From Microbacterium oxydans (GTDB lineage Bacteria > Actinomycetota > Actinomycetes > Actinomycetales > Microbacteriaceae): 64,000 nucleotides of DNA. Of the stretch, positions 53,441 through 61,901 are shown piece by piece. Location of the stretch: contig NZ_CP092891.1 in NCBI RefSeq assembly GCF_026559675.1, positions 3,348,001-3,412,000 of the forward strand, written 5' to 3'. Below the pieces are notes generated by a model. The model saw only the letters and a list, made by a program, of their open reading frames with translations. It ran no database searches and had not been told where the DNA came from. Both the position numbers and the translations under genes were made by a program. Within the stretch, counting starts at the first letter, position 1, and each line of letters begins with the position of its first letter.

Positions 53441-54121
53441 TTACTGGAGGACGTCCGCGATCTCGTCGAACCGGAGCCTGCGCCCCGTGTAGAAGGGCAC
53501 CTCCTCCTTCACGTACATGCGGGCATCCGTGTAGCGCAGGTCGCGCATGAGGTCGACGAGGTCGGTCAGCTCATCGGCTTCGAGCGGCAGCAGCCATTCG
53601 TAGTCGCCGAGGGCGAAGGACGCGACGGTGTTGGCGAGCACGCCCGTGAAGGCGGCACCCTTTCGTCCGTGGTCGGCGAGCATCTTGCGACGCTCCTCCT
53701 CGGGGGCGAGGTACCACTCCGGCGTGCGCACGAACGGGTACAGGCACAGCCAGTCCTTCGGCTCGACGCCGCGGAGGAAGCCGGGCACGTGCGCGCGGTT
53801 GAACTCGGCGTCGCGGTGCACGCCCATGACGTTCCAGACGGGGAGGAGCGGACGCAGCAGCTCGGTGCGGCGCAGGCGACGCAGCGCCTTCTGCAGCTCC
53901 TCGGCCGTGTCGCCGTGGAGCCACACCATGAGGTCGGCGTCGGCCTTGAGGCCGGACACGTCGTAGAACCCGCGGACGGTCACGCCCGAGTCCTCGATGT
54001 AGGAGACGATCGTCTCGAGCTCGGTCGACTCGGTCTCCGTCACGGGGACGTCGGGATTCCGTCGCCAGACAGCCCAGAGGGTGAAGCCGGACGGGTTCTC
54101 ATCGCGCTCTTCGGACATCAT
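53441..54121 (-). CDS. hemQ: Coproheme decarboxylase (ChdC/HemQ)
   Basis: 226 residues of the chlorite-dismutase-like family. YPFVRTPEWYL contains the conserved Tyr used as radical donor, and the actinobacterial block ANTVASFALGDYEW follows. It decarboxylates Fe-coproporphyrin III to heme b, the last step of the coproporphyrin pathway used by Gram-positive bacteria. Two adjacent ATGs (54121, 54118) are possible starts. It heads the hemQ-C-D-B-L run. Confidence 0.95.
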   Translation of the reverse strand: MMSEERDENPSGFTLWAVWRRNPDVPVTETESTELETIVSYIEDSGVTVRGFYDVSGLKADADLMVWLHGDTAEELQKALRRLRRTELLRPLLPVWNVMGVHRDAEFNRAHVPGFLRGVEPKDWLCLYPFVRTPEWYLAPEEERRKMLADHGRKGAAFTGVLANTVASFALGDYEWLLPLEADELTDLVDLMRDLRYTDARMYVKEEVPFYTGRRLRFDEIADVLQ

Positions 54122-54201
54122 GCTCCCCAGTCTGCCTCGTTTGCGCAGGAGCCGCTAATCACCCCCCAGGGGCGACAGACGGCATCCCGGAATGCTGTGC
54201 G

Positions 54202-54474
54202 TCAGCGCGAGATCGCGCGCGCGATCGCCCAGACCGCGCCCCCCACGGCAGCGGCGATGCCGACCGCGGCGGCGACCGCACCGATCGGGTTGCGGTCGGC
54301 GAAGACACGCGCCCTGGCCACGGCACGCGTCGAAGCCTTCTCGACGCGGCGAGGGATGTTGCCCTTCACCTCGATCGCCGCGAGGGCGGCCTTCAACTCG
54401 GCGCGCGCCGAGGCGACGGGGTCGACGATCCCGCCGGGAACGGCGGTGCGCGGCAGCGACTCAGAATTCGTCAT
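54202..54474 (-). CDS. Small membrane protein, DUF3618-like
   Basis: 90 residues. An amphipathic N-terminal half (ARAELKAALAAIEVKGNIPRRV, split at the Glu) is followed by one Ala/Gly-rich membrane helix at the C-terminus. It resembles DUF3618-type proteins found beside holin-X and YtxH-like genes. AAGGAGG precedes the ATG. It overlaps the upstream holin-like gene by 14 nt and is the last gene of a three-gene envelope cassette inserted between hemY and hemQ. Confidence 0.72.
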   Translation of the reverse strand: MTNSESLPRTAVPGGIVDPVASARAELKAALAAIEVKGNIPRRVEKASTRAVARARVFADRNPIGAVAAAVGIAAAVGGAVWAIARAISR

Positions 54475-54868
54475 CGCCGGCCTCCTTCACGAGTCGGATG
54501 TCCTCGGCGACGGCCTGCGCCGGGTTCTGGCGGGCGAGCACCTTGCGGAACTTCAGGATGCCGAGCAGCGCGAACAGCAGCACGGCGACGATCAGGATGC
54601 CGAACACGGCGATCGCCGAGAGCCACACCGGCCACCAGGACGAGAGCCCGGCGATCGCGAAGACCAGGATCACCGGCACCGCCCAGAACAGGAAGAACAG
54701 CGCGACCAGGAACCACACCGAGCCGATGCCCGCGTCCTTCGAGGTGCGCGAGATCCACGCCTTCGCGGCGTTGATCTCGGCCTTCACCAGATTCGTGACG
54801 AGTTCCGGCAGATCCCCGAGGAGGGTCAGCAGGCTGTCGTCGGCACGATCTCGGTACCCGCGGGGCAT
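54461..54868 (-). CDS. Phage holin-like family (actinobacterial holin-X) membrane protein
   Basis: 135 residues. An amphipathic N-terminus (SLLTLLGDLPELVTNLVKAE) is followed by two membrane helices (about 50-75 and 80-108) and a charged tail. This is the layout of the actinobacterial holin-X/YqjE group, which is chromosomal and not tied to phage. Likely a membrane-stress or envelope protein. It lies between YtxH-like and DUF3618-like genes, an arrangement seen in other actinobacteria. Confidence 0.8.
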   Translation of the reverse strand: MPRGYRDRADDSLLTLLGDLPELVTNLVKAEINAAKAWISRTSKDAGIGSVWFLVALFFLFWAVPVILVFAIAGLSSWWPVWLSAIAVFGILIVAVLLFALLGILKFRKVLARQNPAQAVAEDIRLVKEAGDDEF

Positions 54869-54870
54869 GG

Positions 54871-55308
54871 TCAGGCCCCGGACTTCTTCGGGGCGGCCTT
54901 TGTGGCCGCCGGCTTCTTCGCGGCGGGCTTCTTGGCGGCCGTCTTCGACGCCGGCTTGGCCGACGATGCGGTCGCCTTCGCGGCCTCGACCGCTTCCTCC
55001 GTCGCCTCCGCGAGGTCTTCCGCGGCCTCGCGGCCGGTGGCGATGGCGGAGTCGAGTCGCTGACCGGGAGTACCCGAGCCGCTGACCGACTTGGCGACCT
55101 TCACGACACCGGTCCAGATCGCTCCGGGGACGGCCGCGGCCTTGTCGCCGACGAAGCCCTTGACCTTGGTGACCTGCTCCTGCACGGGATCGAGGTGCCA
55201 TACCTTGAGCCACTGCGTCTTGATCTGCTCGTAGCGCTCACGTCCGGCACGGGTGCCGAGGACGTAGCCCACGCCGAGCCCGACGACGAGTCCGATCTTC
55301 CCCTTCAT
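54871..55308 (-). CDS. YtxH-like protein with Lys/Ala/Pro-rich tail
   Basis: 145 residues. The N-terminal segment GLVVGLGVGYVLGTRAGRERYEQI is the YtxH-type glycine-zipper membrane helix (split at GLGVG). The C-terminal ~35 residues are a repetitive Lys-Ala-Pro tail (AAKKPAAKKPAATKAAPKK) like histone H1 or HupB tails, which could bind DNA or acidic polymers. GAGGAG precedes the ATG. First gene of the envelope cassette. Confidence 0.78.
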   Translation of the reverse strand: MKGKIGLVVGLGVGYVLGTRAGRERYEQIKTQWLKVWHLDPVQEQVTKVKGFVGDKAAAVPGAIWTGVVKVAKSVSGSGTPGQRLDSAIATGREAAEDLAEATEEAVEAAKATASSAKPASKTAAKKPAAKKPAATKAAPKKSGA

Positions 55309-55409
55309 GGGGTCTCCTCACCTTGTTCCGGTAGTCCGGCCAGATTCGCCCGGTTGGGACCGACCGCAGGGATTGTCGCCCCTCGATCAGGTACCCAGCG
55401 TAACCCCGT

Positions 55410-55425
55410 ATGCCGATTTCGGCAT
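55410..55425. promoter_or_regulatory. Palindrome ATGCCGATTTCGGCAT in the hemY-cassette gap
   Basis: Two perfect 7-bp arms separated by TT, in the 150-bp gap between hemY (ends 55459) and the YtxH-like gene (starts 55308). It could be a weak terminator of hemY or an operator of the cassette. Confidence 0.4.
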
Positions 55426-55458
55426 CTATGGGTCAGAGGGTTGACACGGAGAGTCTTC

Positions 55459-57030
55459 TCAGTCCCACAACAGGGCGCGCCGCAGGCGGTCGGCCTCTTC
55501 ACGCGCGTCCGGGACGACCTGTGCGAGGCCGGTTCCGGCGAGCCAGGCGCCCACAGCGGCGATACCCGGCACCGCCTGCACCGCTGCGCGAGCGGCGGCG
55601 CGGCGCTCACCGGATCCGATGATCGACGCGGGCTGCGACTGCACGAACCGGCCGCGATGGGCGGCGATCACCGCGTCGGGAGCGAGGGCGACGCCGAGCA
55701 TGGCGGCGGCCTCGGTCCGCGCGAGCGCGGCGGCGGCCTCGTCGTCCAGACCGGAAGTGGCCGCGGGCTCGCCCTGCGCACCGAACGACACCCGCACGAT
55801 CTGCCGGGTCCCCGCGGCATCGCGCACCCAGCCCCACTTCGCCGTCGAGTGCGTGAGCGCCTTCGCGGTGTGGCTGCCGGGCACCGTGAGCACGCCGGTG
55901 CCGCGCGGTGCGGCATCCAGCTCGGGCGCCTCGAGCAGAAGCGTGACGATCTCGATCTCGGGCGACGAGGCGGCGTCGGTCCGCTTCAGCGCCGGGACCG
56001 CGACCGCGAGGAGTTCCCGCGCTGCGGCCTCGGGCGTCGCCACGATCACGGCGTCGGCGGAGATCTCCTCGATCACCGGATCGGCGCCGGCCTCCACCTC
56101 AGCGGCGCGCAGCTCGGCGACGATCGCGTCGGGGTCGTCCTCCGGAGAGAGACCTGCGGGGGCGACGGCGGTCTCGATCGTCCAGGATGCCCCGGCCCTG
56201 CGGATGCCGCGCACGCGCACGCCCGTCCGCACCTCCGCACCGAGCTGCTCCAGGTCTTCGGCGAGTGCATCGACGAGGGTGCTCATCCCACCGGACAGCC
56301 CCTCGACGGCGGCGCCCGGCGCCTTCGCCGCGGTCGGCGCGGCGGAGGACCGAGCCGCCGCATCGTCGCGCAGGGTCTGCACCGCGCCGGAGAGGGAGCC
56401 GACCCGGGTGAGGGCGGCATTGAGACCGGGGGCGGCGACATCGATGTCGACGTCGTCGGGCGACGCCGAGTAGACGCCGGTGGTGACCGGCGCGACGAGG
56501 CGGTCGCGCACCTTCGCCCCCATGCGCGAGGCGACCAGCTTGCCGAGGCTGAGCTGGTGGCCGATCGTCAGCGGGGGACGCACCCGGTCGAGGTAGGCAC
56601 GCCAGACGCCGGACCATCCGATGATGCGACGGACGTCATCCTGGAAGGGGTTGGCGGGGATGCCGAGGATGCCGCCGACCGGCAGCGGCGCCGCCCCCAC
56701 GCCGGCGATGCCGGCGAGCCACGCGCCACCCGGACGCGGGGCGACGATCCGGTCGGACAGCCCGAGATCCTTCACGAGTGCGCGCACATGGCCGCCCCGC
56801 GTGGCATAGCTCTCGGCACCGGCATCCACCGTCACGCCATCGAGCTCGACCCGGCGGATCGCGCCGCCGAGGTCGTCGTCCGCTTCGAGCAGCGTGACCC
56901 GCATGCCGACCTTCGCGCACTCGCGCGCAGCGACGAGTCCGCCGATTCCGCCGCCCACCACGAGGACGTGCTTTTCCGCCGCGCGGGCGGCGAGGTCGGA
57001 GGGCTCGGCGGAAGAGGACTCAGGGGTCAT
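55459..57030 (-). CDS. hemY: Coproporphyrinogen/protoporphyrinogen oxidase (HemY/CgoX)
   Basis: 523 residues. The FAD dinucleotide fold is VLVVGGGIGGLVAARE followed by LLEADDDLGG, and the C-terminal FAD segment is near AVPGIAAVGAWLAGTGL. In organisms with HemQ this enzyme oxidises coproporphyrinogen III to coproporphyrin III. It lies 26 bp downstream of an ArsR-type repressor gene on the same strand, so it may be expressed from that promoter. Confidence 0.93.
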   Translation of the reverse strand: MTPESSSAEPSDLAARAAEKHVLVVGGGIGGLVAARECAKVGMRVTLLEADDDLGGAIRRVELDGVTVDAGAESYATRGGHVRALVKDLGLSDRIVAPRPGGAWLAGIAGVGAAPLPVGGILGIPANPFQDDVRRIIGWSGVWRAYLDRVRPPLTIGHQLSLGKLVASRMGAKVRDRLVAPVTTGVYSASPDDVDIDVAAPGLNAALTRVGSLSGAVQTLRDDAAARSSAAPTAAKAPGAAVEGLSGGMSTLVDALAEDLEQLGAEVRTGVRVRGIRRAGASWTIETAVAPAGLSPEDDPDAIVAELRAAEVEAGADPVIEEISADAVIVATPEAAARELLAVAVPALKRTDAASSPEIEIVTLLLEAPELDAAPRGTGVLTVPGSHTAKALTHSTAKWGWVRDAAGTRQIVRVSFGAQGEPAATSGLDDEAAAALARTEAAAMLGVALAPDAVIAAHRGRFVQSQPASIIGSGERRAAARAAVQAVPGIAAVGAWLAGTGLAQVVPDAREEADRLRRALLWD

Positions 57031-57056
57031 GCCCCCAATTCTCGCACCGGGACGGT

Positions 57057-57389
57057 TCAGGCCTCGACGGTCTCCGTGGCGCCGCGCCCGCGCTTGCGGA
57101 CCTCGCGGAGCACGATCTGCTCGGGGCAGACGGTGGAGAGGAAGTCGCCGACGGAGAGCGCGAGCCGTTCGCCGACGAGGGAGTAGAGGATGCGGTTGGC
57201 GTCGCGGCGCTCGCTGATGAGTCCCGCCTGGCGGAGCACGCTCAGGTGGCGGGAGATTGTCGGGCCGCTCGCGGAGAAGCGCGCCGCGATCTCACCGGCC
57301 GCGAGCTCACCGTCTTTCAGGTCCTGCAGGATCTGGCGGCGGGTGGGGTGCGCCAGCGCCGCGAAGATGTCGGTCGCGCTGTCTGCCAT
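57057..57389 (-). CDS. ArsR/SdpR-family winged-helix repressor
   Basis: 110 residues. The start IFAALAHPTRRQILQDL and the recognition helix SGPTISRHLSVLRQAGLI are typical. There is no CxC metal motif near the HTH, so it is more like SdpR or other autorepressors than a metal sensor. One Cys lies in the C-terminal STVCPEQ. A TATATT -10 ending 6 nt before the ATG overlaps an operator candidate. It is divergent from an epimerase-like gene and upstream of hemY. Confidence 0.9.
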   Translation of the reverse strand: MADSATDIFAALAHPTRRQILQDLKDGELAAGEIAARFSASGPTISRHLSVLRQAGLISERRDANRILYSLVGERLALSVGDFLSTVCPEQIVLREVRKRGRGATETVEA

Positions 57390-57395
57390 GGTTGC

Positions 57396-57436
57396 AATAT
57401 AGCACGTTCGCTAGATAGTCTTTAGCCACATAGCTA
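57396..57436. promoter_or_regulatory. ArsR-family operator pair TAGC-N6-GCTA (twice) with the arsR -10
   Basis: TAGC-ACGTTC-GCTA (57400-57413) and TAGC-CACATA-GCTA (57423-57436) share arms and spacer length and are 23 bp apart. The arsR -10 TATATT (minus strand, 57396-57401) overlaps the first. Both lie between the divergent arsR and epimerase genes, so one repressor could control both. Confidence 0.75.
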
Positions 57437-57456
57437 ATGAGCGAAGGATGGGCGTC

Positions 57457-58359
57457 ATGAAGGTTGCGATCACAGGCGGTACCGGCTTCGTCGGCAGGAA
57501 CCTCGCCGAGCGGCTCGAGGACGCGGTCGTGATCTCTCGCCGCAGCGGTGTCGAGATCACGGATGTCGACGCCCTCGCCGCGGCGTTCGAGGGCTGCGAC
57601 GCCGTCGCGCACTGCGCCGGCATCAACCGCGAGATCGGCGAGCAGACCTTCCGGCGTGTGCACGTCGACGGGACGCGGGCCGTCGTGGAGGCCGCCCGCC
57701 GCGCGGGTGTGCAGCGCATCGTCCTGGTCAGCTTCCTCCGGGCACGGCCCGATTGCGGCTCCGGCTATCACGAGTCGAAGTGGGAGGCGGAGGAGATCGT
57801 CCGCGCGTCCGGCATCCCCCACACGATCCTGAAGTCGGGAATGATCTACGGCCCCGGCGACCACATGGTCGATCACGTGACGAAGGCCGTGCGCACCCTC
57901 CCGTTCTTCTGGACGGTCGGCTATCGCGAGCGCACCGCGCGGCCGGTGCCGGTCGAGGACGCGGTCGACGTGCTCGTCGCCGCGCTCGAGGGCCGCATCC
58001 CGGATCCGACGATCGCCGTCCTGGGTGCGGACGAGGTCACGCTCGGCGAGGCCATCCGCCGCATCTCCCGCGTGGCCGGACGCCGCCCCGCCTTCCTCCC
58101 GGTGCCGACGTGGATGGTGCGAGTGCTCGCCCAGGTGACGGAATGGACGATGGTCGTCCCGCTCGTCGCGAAGGCTCAGGCGCGGATGCTCGCCGAAGGC
58201 GTGAGCGAGGCGGCGCCGTACGCACCCGAGGCTCCCGCCGACATCCGCCCCTCGCGGTCGTTCGACGACGCGCGCATCCGCGCCGCGCTGCCGACCGGCC
58301 GCTTCACGCTCGAGGACCTGCGGATCACCCGTCGCGTGCGGCGGATGCGGAGCGCCTGA
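57457..58359 (+). CDS. NAD(P)-binding atypical SDR (epimerase/NmrA-like)
   Basis: 300 residues. The Rossmann motif is KVAITGGTGFVGRNLAE. The usual YxxxK is replaced by SGYHESKWEAEE with Tyr and Lys in the YHESK arrangement, as in complex-I-type/NAD-epimerase-like proteins. GMIYGPGDHM follows. ATG 57457 is chosen because GCGAAGG is 9 nt upstream; ATG 57448 directly abuts it. Substrate unknown. The nearby repressor suggests an inducible stress function. It converges with hemE. Confidence 0.82.
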   Translation: MKVAITGGTGFVGRNLAERLEDAVVISRRSGVEITDVDALAAAFEGCDAVAHCAGINREIGEQTFRRVHVDGTRAVVEAARRAGVQRIVLVSFLRARPDCGSGYHESKWEAEEIVRASGIPHTILKSGMIYGPGDHMVDHVTKAVRTLPFFWTVGYRERTARPVPVEDAVDVLVAALEGRIPDPTIAVLGADEVTLGEAIRRISRVAGRRPAFLPVPTWMVRVLAQVTEWTMVVPLVAKAQARMLAEGVSEAAPYAPEAPADIRPSRSFDDARIRAALPTGRFTLEDLRITRRVRRMRSA

Positions 58360-58376
58360 GTGTCGGCCGCCCCGCG

Positions 58377-59399
58377 TCAGACCGCGTGCGCGAGCTCGAC
58401 GATGCGGGTGAGCTGATCGGGGTCGGTCTCCGGCGGAACGCCGTGGCCGAGGTTGAGGATGTGGCCGCGCGCGGCCCGGCCCCGTTCGATCACGTCGCGG
58501 ACGTGCGCCTCCAGCACCGGCCAGGGCGCGGAGAGCAGGGCGGGGTCGATGTTGCCCTGGACCGTGACGTCCGGCCCGAGGATGGCCGCTGCCTCGTCGA
58601 GCGGCAGGCGCCAGTCGACTCCCACGCCATCGGCGATGCCGTCGAGGCGCATGTCGGCGAGGAACGGGCCGGTCCCGACGCCGAAGTGGATGGTCGGGAG
58701 GCCGATCCCCTCGAGCGCCGCGCGGGAGTGCGGGGCGACGAAGGCGCGGTAGTCGGCGGTGCTGAGCGATCCCGCCCAGCTGTCGAAGAGCTGGACGACG
58801 GATGCTCCGGCGTCGCGCTGGGTCTCGAGGAACCGGCGGGACACCTGGGCGAGCCACCCGGCGAGACGGTTCCACGAGTCCGGGTCGGAGTGCATCATGG
58901 CCCGCGCGCGGAGGTGCTCCTTGGATGGGCCGCCCTCGACGAGGTAGGCGGCGAGCGTGAAGGGTGCACCCGCGAAGCCGATCAGCGGGGTGTCGCCGAG
59001 TTCCGCCGTGACGAGGCGCACGGCCTCGGCGATGGCCGTGCCGTCCAGGCCGTCCGGGTCGATCGCGGTGATGCGCTCGACGTCGGCCTTCGTGCGCACC
59101 GGGCTCGCGAACACCGGACCGCGACCGGGCTCGATCTCGACCTCGACGCCGGCGAGGCGCAGCGGGATGACGATGTCGCTGAAGAAGACGGCCGCGTCCA
59201 CGCCGTGTCGACGCACCGGCTGCAGCGTGATCTCGGCCGCGAGGTCGGGCGTGAGGCAGGCGTCGAGCATCCGGGTCCCGACGCGCAGGTCGCGGTACTC
59301 GGGGAGCGACCTTCCGGCCTGCCGCATGAACCAGACCGGGGTCTGAGCGGGGCGGTCGCCGGAGAGGGCGCGCAGGAGCGGAGCGTCGGAGAGGGCCAT
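58377..59399 (-). CDS. hemE: Uroporphyrinogen decarboxylase
   Basis: 340 residues. [16 protein letters not shown] at the N-terminus (conserved substrate-binding Arg residues), [24 protein letters not shown] and the C-terminal [13 protein letters not shown] (conserved His) are all present. It removes four carboxylates to give coproporphyrinogen III. It is divergent from hemA with 87 bp between starts. Confidence 0.96.
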   Translation of the reverse strand: MALSDAPLLRALSGDRPAQTPVWFMRQAGRSLPEYRDLRVGTRMLDACLTPDLAAEITLQPVRRHGVDAAVFFSDIVIPLRLAGVEVEIEPGRGPVFASPVRTKADVERITAIDPDGLDGTAIAEAVRLVTAELGDTPLIGFAGAPFTLAAYLVEGGPSKEHLRARAMMHSDPDSWNRLAGWLAQVSRRFLETQRDAGASVVQLFDSWAGSLSTADYRAFVAPHSRAALEGIGLPTIHFGVGTGPFLADMRLDGIADGVGVDWRLPLDEAAAILGPDVTVQGNIDPALLSAPWPVLEAHVRDVIERGRAARGHILNLGHGVPPETDPDQLTRIVELAHAV

Positions 59400-59474
59400 G
59401 CCTCTATCCTCCCATTCGAGCCTTATGGAGCCGCCGAGTTCCACCGGTCGAACCTTCGCCCGCGGACGCTCCGG

Positions 59475-59480
59475 TACAAT
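59475..59480 (+). promoter_or_regulatory. -10 element TACAAT of the leaderless hemA promoter
   Basis: A near-consensus -10 ends 6 nt before the GTG at 59487. There is no Shine-Dalgarno, so hemA mRNA is probably leaderless. No good -35 is visible. Confidence 0.7.
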
Positions 59481-59486
59481 CGATCT

Positions 59487-60788
59487 GTGCTGCTGTGTGT
59501 GACGGCGAGTCACAAGACCGCCTCCTTCGAACTGCTCGAACGCCTGAGCCGCACCCCCGACGACGTCGCTCCCACTCTCGTGGGCATGACGCCGTGCGTG
59601 CAGGGTGCCGTTGTTCTGGCGACGTGCAACCGGTTCGAGGCGTACGTGGAAATGGACGAACCGGTCACCGCCGCCGGTGCGATCGGCGTCGAAGCCGTGA
59701 TCGAGGCCGTCGAAGCCGCGACCGGGATCCCCGCCGCAGAACTCGACGGCGCCTACGCCGTGCACTCGGGACGTCGCGTCGCCGAGCACCTCTTCTCCGT
59801 CGCCTCCGGGCTCGAGTCCGTCGTCTCCGGCGAGGGCGAGATCGCGGGACAGGTCCGCCGCGCACTCAAGTCCGCCCGCAAGGACGGCACCACGTCGCCC
59901 GAGCTCGAGCGCCTCTTCCAGCGTGCGAGCCAGGCGCAGCGCAAGGTCAAGAACGTCACCGCCCTGGGACGCGCCGGTCGCTCGCTCGTCCGCCTCGCCC
60001 TCGAGCTCGCGGACAGCCGCATCGCCGACTGGTCCGCCGAGCGCGTGCTGCTGGTCGGCACCGGGGCCTACGCCGCGGTCACCCTCGCCACGCTCCGGGA
60101 GCGCGGCGCCGAGAACATCTCGGTGTACTCGCCCTCCGGCCGCGCGGAGGTCTTCGCCGCGAAGCACGGCATCCGTCCGATCGCCGCCGAAGAGTACGCG
60201 CACACCGCCGCCCGGTCGAGCCTGCTCATCACCTGCACCTCGGCGACCGAACCCGTGCTCGGGCCGGAGCACCTGCAGCTGCCGACCGGCCTCGCCGCCG
60301 CGGGCTGCCCCGTCGGTGCGCACAACCAGCTCGTGGTTGACCTCGGCATGCCGCGCAACGTCGACCCCGCGGTCGCTGCGCTCGAGGGCGTCGCCCTGCT
60401 CGACCTCGAGACCATCCGCCTGCACGCACCGCTCGAAGAGCTGCAGGCGACGGATGCCGCACGCAGCGTGGTCCGCGAAGCGGCCGAGACCTTCCACGTG
60501 GTGGGCGCCCGTCAGAGCGTGACCCCGTCGGTCGTGGCGCTGCGGTCGCACATCTTCGAGCTGCTCGAGCGCGAGATCGACCGTGCCCGCGCACGCGGCG
60601 ATGAGGACGGCAAGGTCGAGCAGGCTCTGCGTCACCTCTCCGGTGTGCTGCTGCACACCCCGACGGTCCGCGCGCACGAGCTCGCCGCCGCCGGCCGGGC
60701 CGACGAGTTCACCGCGGCACTGGCCGCCCTCTACGGCATCGCGCCCGAGGCCGAGGCCTCCGCCGCGGACGACGCCGCCACCGCCTGA
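59487..60788 (+). CDS. hemA: Glutamyl-tRNA reductase
   Basis: 433 residues. The catalytic Cys is in [32 protein letters not shown] is the glutamate-recognition region, and [13 protein letters not shown] is the NADPH site. It reduces glutamyl-tRNA to glutamate-1-semialdehyde, the first committed step of the C5 heme pathway. GTG 59487 is set by the promoter 6 nt upstream. It is divergent from hemE, whereas hemL is 9 kb away. Confidence 0.95.
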   Translation: MLLCVTASHKTASFELLERLSRTPDDVAPTLVGMTPCVQGAVVLATCNRFEAYVEMDEPVTAAGAIGVEAVIEAVEAATGIPAAELDGAYAVHSGRRVAEHLFSVASGLESVVSGEGEIAGQVRRALKSARKDGTTSPELERLFQRASQAQRKVKNVTALGRAGRSLVRLALELADSRIADWSAERVLLVGTGAYAAVTLATLRERGAENISVYSPSGRAEVFAAKHGIRPIAAEEYAHTAARSSLLITCTSATEPVLGPEHLQLPTGLAAAGCPVGAHNQLVVDLGMPRNVDPAVAALEGVALLDLETIRLHAPLEELQATDAARSVVREAAETFHVVGARQSVTPSVVALRSHIFELLEREIDRARARGDEDGKVEQALRHLSGVLLHTPTVRAHELAAAGRADEFTAALAALYGIAPEAEASAADDAATA

Positions 60789-60832
60789 CGCTGCGGGCTG
60801 TCGCCCCGGGCGCGGGGTGGGACACTGGAGGC

Positions 60833-61405
60833 ATGGCCCTTCACATCACCGGAGACACCGCCGCCGACGCCCTGCTGACCGACAACCCGCTCGCCCTCCT
60901 GGTGGGCATGCTGCTCGACCAGCAGGTGCCGATGGAGACCGCGTTCGCCGGTCCTCTCAAGATCGAGCAGCGCACGGGAGCGGCCGACGCCGCGACGATC
61001 GCGCACATGGCCCCGGACGAGTTCCTCGAGGCGTTCAAGCAGACGCCCGCCGTGCACCGTTTCCCCGGATCGATGGCGACGCGCGTGCAGACGCTGTGCC
61101 AGACCCTCGTCGAGGACTGGGACGGCGATGCCGCAGCCCTGTGGACCGAGGGCGACCCGTCGGGCCCCGAGGTGCTGAAGCGGCTGAAGGCGCTCCCCGG
61201 CTTCGGTGAGCAGAAGGCGAAGATCTTCCTCGCGCTCCTCGGCAAGCAGTACGGCTTCACCGGCGAGGGCTGGCGTGAGGCATCCGCCCCCTACGGCGAG
61301 GACGGGTCGTACCGCAGCGTCGCCGACATCGTCTCGCCCGACTCGCTCACGAAGGTGCGCGAGCACAAGAAGGCCATGAAGGCCGCGGCGAAGGCTCCGA
61401 AGTGA
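60833..61405 (+). CDS. HhH-GPD-type base-excision repair-like protein
   Basis: 190 residues. [23 protein letters not shown] resembles the start of HhH-GPD glycosylases (split at the Gln pair), and [19 protein letters not shown] is the helix-hairpin-helix. The catalytic Asp usual ~20 residues later is not obvious ([11 protein letters not shown] follows), so activity may be reduced or different. The Lys-rich C-terminus is basic. The stop overlaps the next gene (GTGA). Confidence 0.82.
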   Translation: MALHITGDTAADALLTDNPLALLVGMLLDQQVPMETAFAGPLKIEQRTGAADAATIAHMAPDEFLEAFKQTPAVHRFPGSMATRVQTLCQTLVEDWDGDAAALWTEGDPSGPEVLKRLKALPGFGEQKAKIFLALLGKQYGFTGEGWREASAPYGEDGSYRSVADIVSPDSLTKVREHKKAMKAAAKAPK

Positions 61406-61827
61406 AGCCCACGGGTGATGACGTCGCGGGACTCATCGCCCGCTCCTCCCCCGCCGTGCGACGCCGCGACGCCGAGACGCTGACCGCGCTCATGCAGGAG
61501 ATCACCGGCCGCGAGCCGCAGACGTGGGGCACGATCATCGGGTTCGGCTCGTGCCACTACCGCTACCCCACGGGCACGGAGGGCGACAGCGGACTCCTCG
61601 GCTTCGCCCCGCGCAAGGCCGCGACGACGATCTACCTGTTCGACGGCGTCGACGCGCACACCGAGGCCCTGGCGGAGCTCGGACCGCACACCACGGGCGT
61701 CGGATGCCTGTACATCAAGGACCTCGAGCAGGTCGACCTCGACGTGCTGCGCGGCATCCTGGAGCGCTCCCTGGCCTGGGTCGAGGCGGGCGGCACCCCC
61801 GAGGTGCAGCTCACCGTCACCGGCTGA
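61402..61827 (+). CDS. DUF1801-like small protein (YdhG fold)
   Basis: 141 residues. TGREPQTWGTIIGFGSCHYRYPTGTEGD (split here at FGS) and FAPRKAATTIYLFDG match the DUF1801 pattern of a W-G-T-I-I-G-F-G...Y stretch followed by beta strands. Function is unknown; the fold may bind iron or a small molecule. The GTG start overlaps the HhH-GPD gene by 4 nt, so they are co-expressed. A 14-bp tandem duplication crosses its stop codon. Confidence 0.82.
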   Translation: MKPTGDDVAGLIARSSPAVRRRDAETLTALMQEITGREPQTWGTIIGFGSCHYRYPTGTEGDSGLLGFAPRKAATTIYLFDGVDAHTEALAELGPHTTGVGCLYIKDLEQVDLDVLRGILERSLAWVEAGGTPEVQLTVTG

Positions 61828-61851
61828 GACGCACCGGCTGAGACGCACCGG
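61818..61851. repeat. 14-bp tandem repeat spanning a stop codon
   Basis: CACCGGCTGAGACG occurs at 61818-61831 and 61832-61845, followed by CACCGG. The first copy contains the stop codon of the DUF1801-like gene, so the TGA is duplicated downstream. Confidence 0.85.
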
Positions 61852-61852
61852 A

Positions 61853-61881
61853 CCCACCCGCGCAGGGTGCGCACGGGTGGG
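61853..61881. terminator. Bidirectional terminator hairpin
   Basis: CCCACCCG (61853-61860) pairs with CGGGTGGG (61874-61881), extended by CGC/GCG inside. It lies between the convergent DUF1801-like and epoxide hydrolase genes. Confidence 0.7.
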
Positions 61882-61901
61882 CCTCGGGATCGATGCGGGC
61901 G

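Noticed and set aside
54202..55308. Possible prophage remnant (holin-like gene)
   Set aside because: The holin-X/YtxH/DUF3618 group is chromosomal in actinobacteria. No lysin, integrase, att repeats or capsid genes are nearby.
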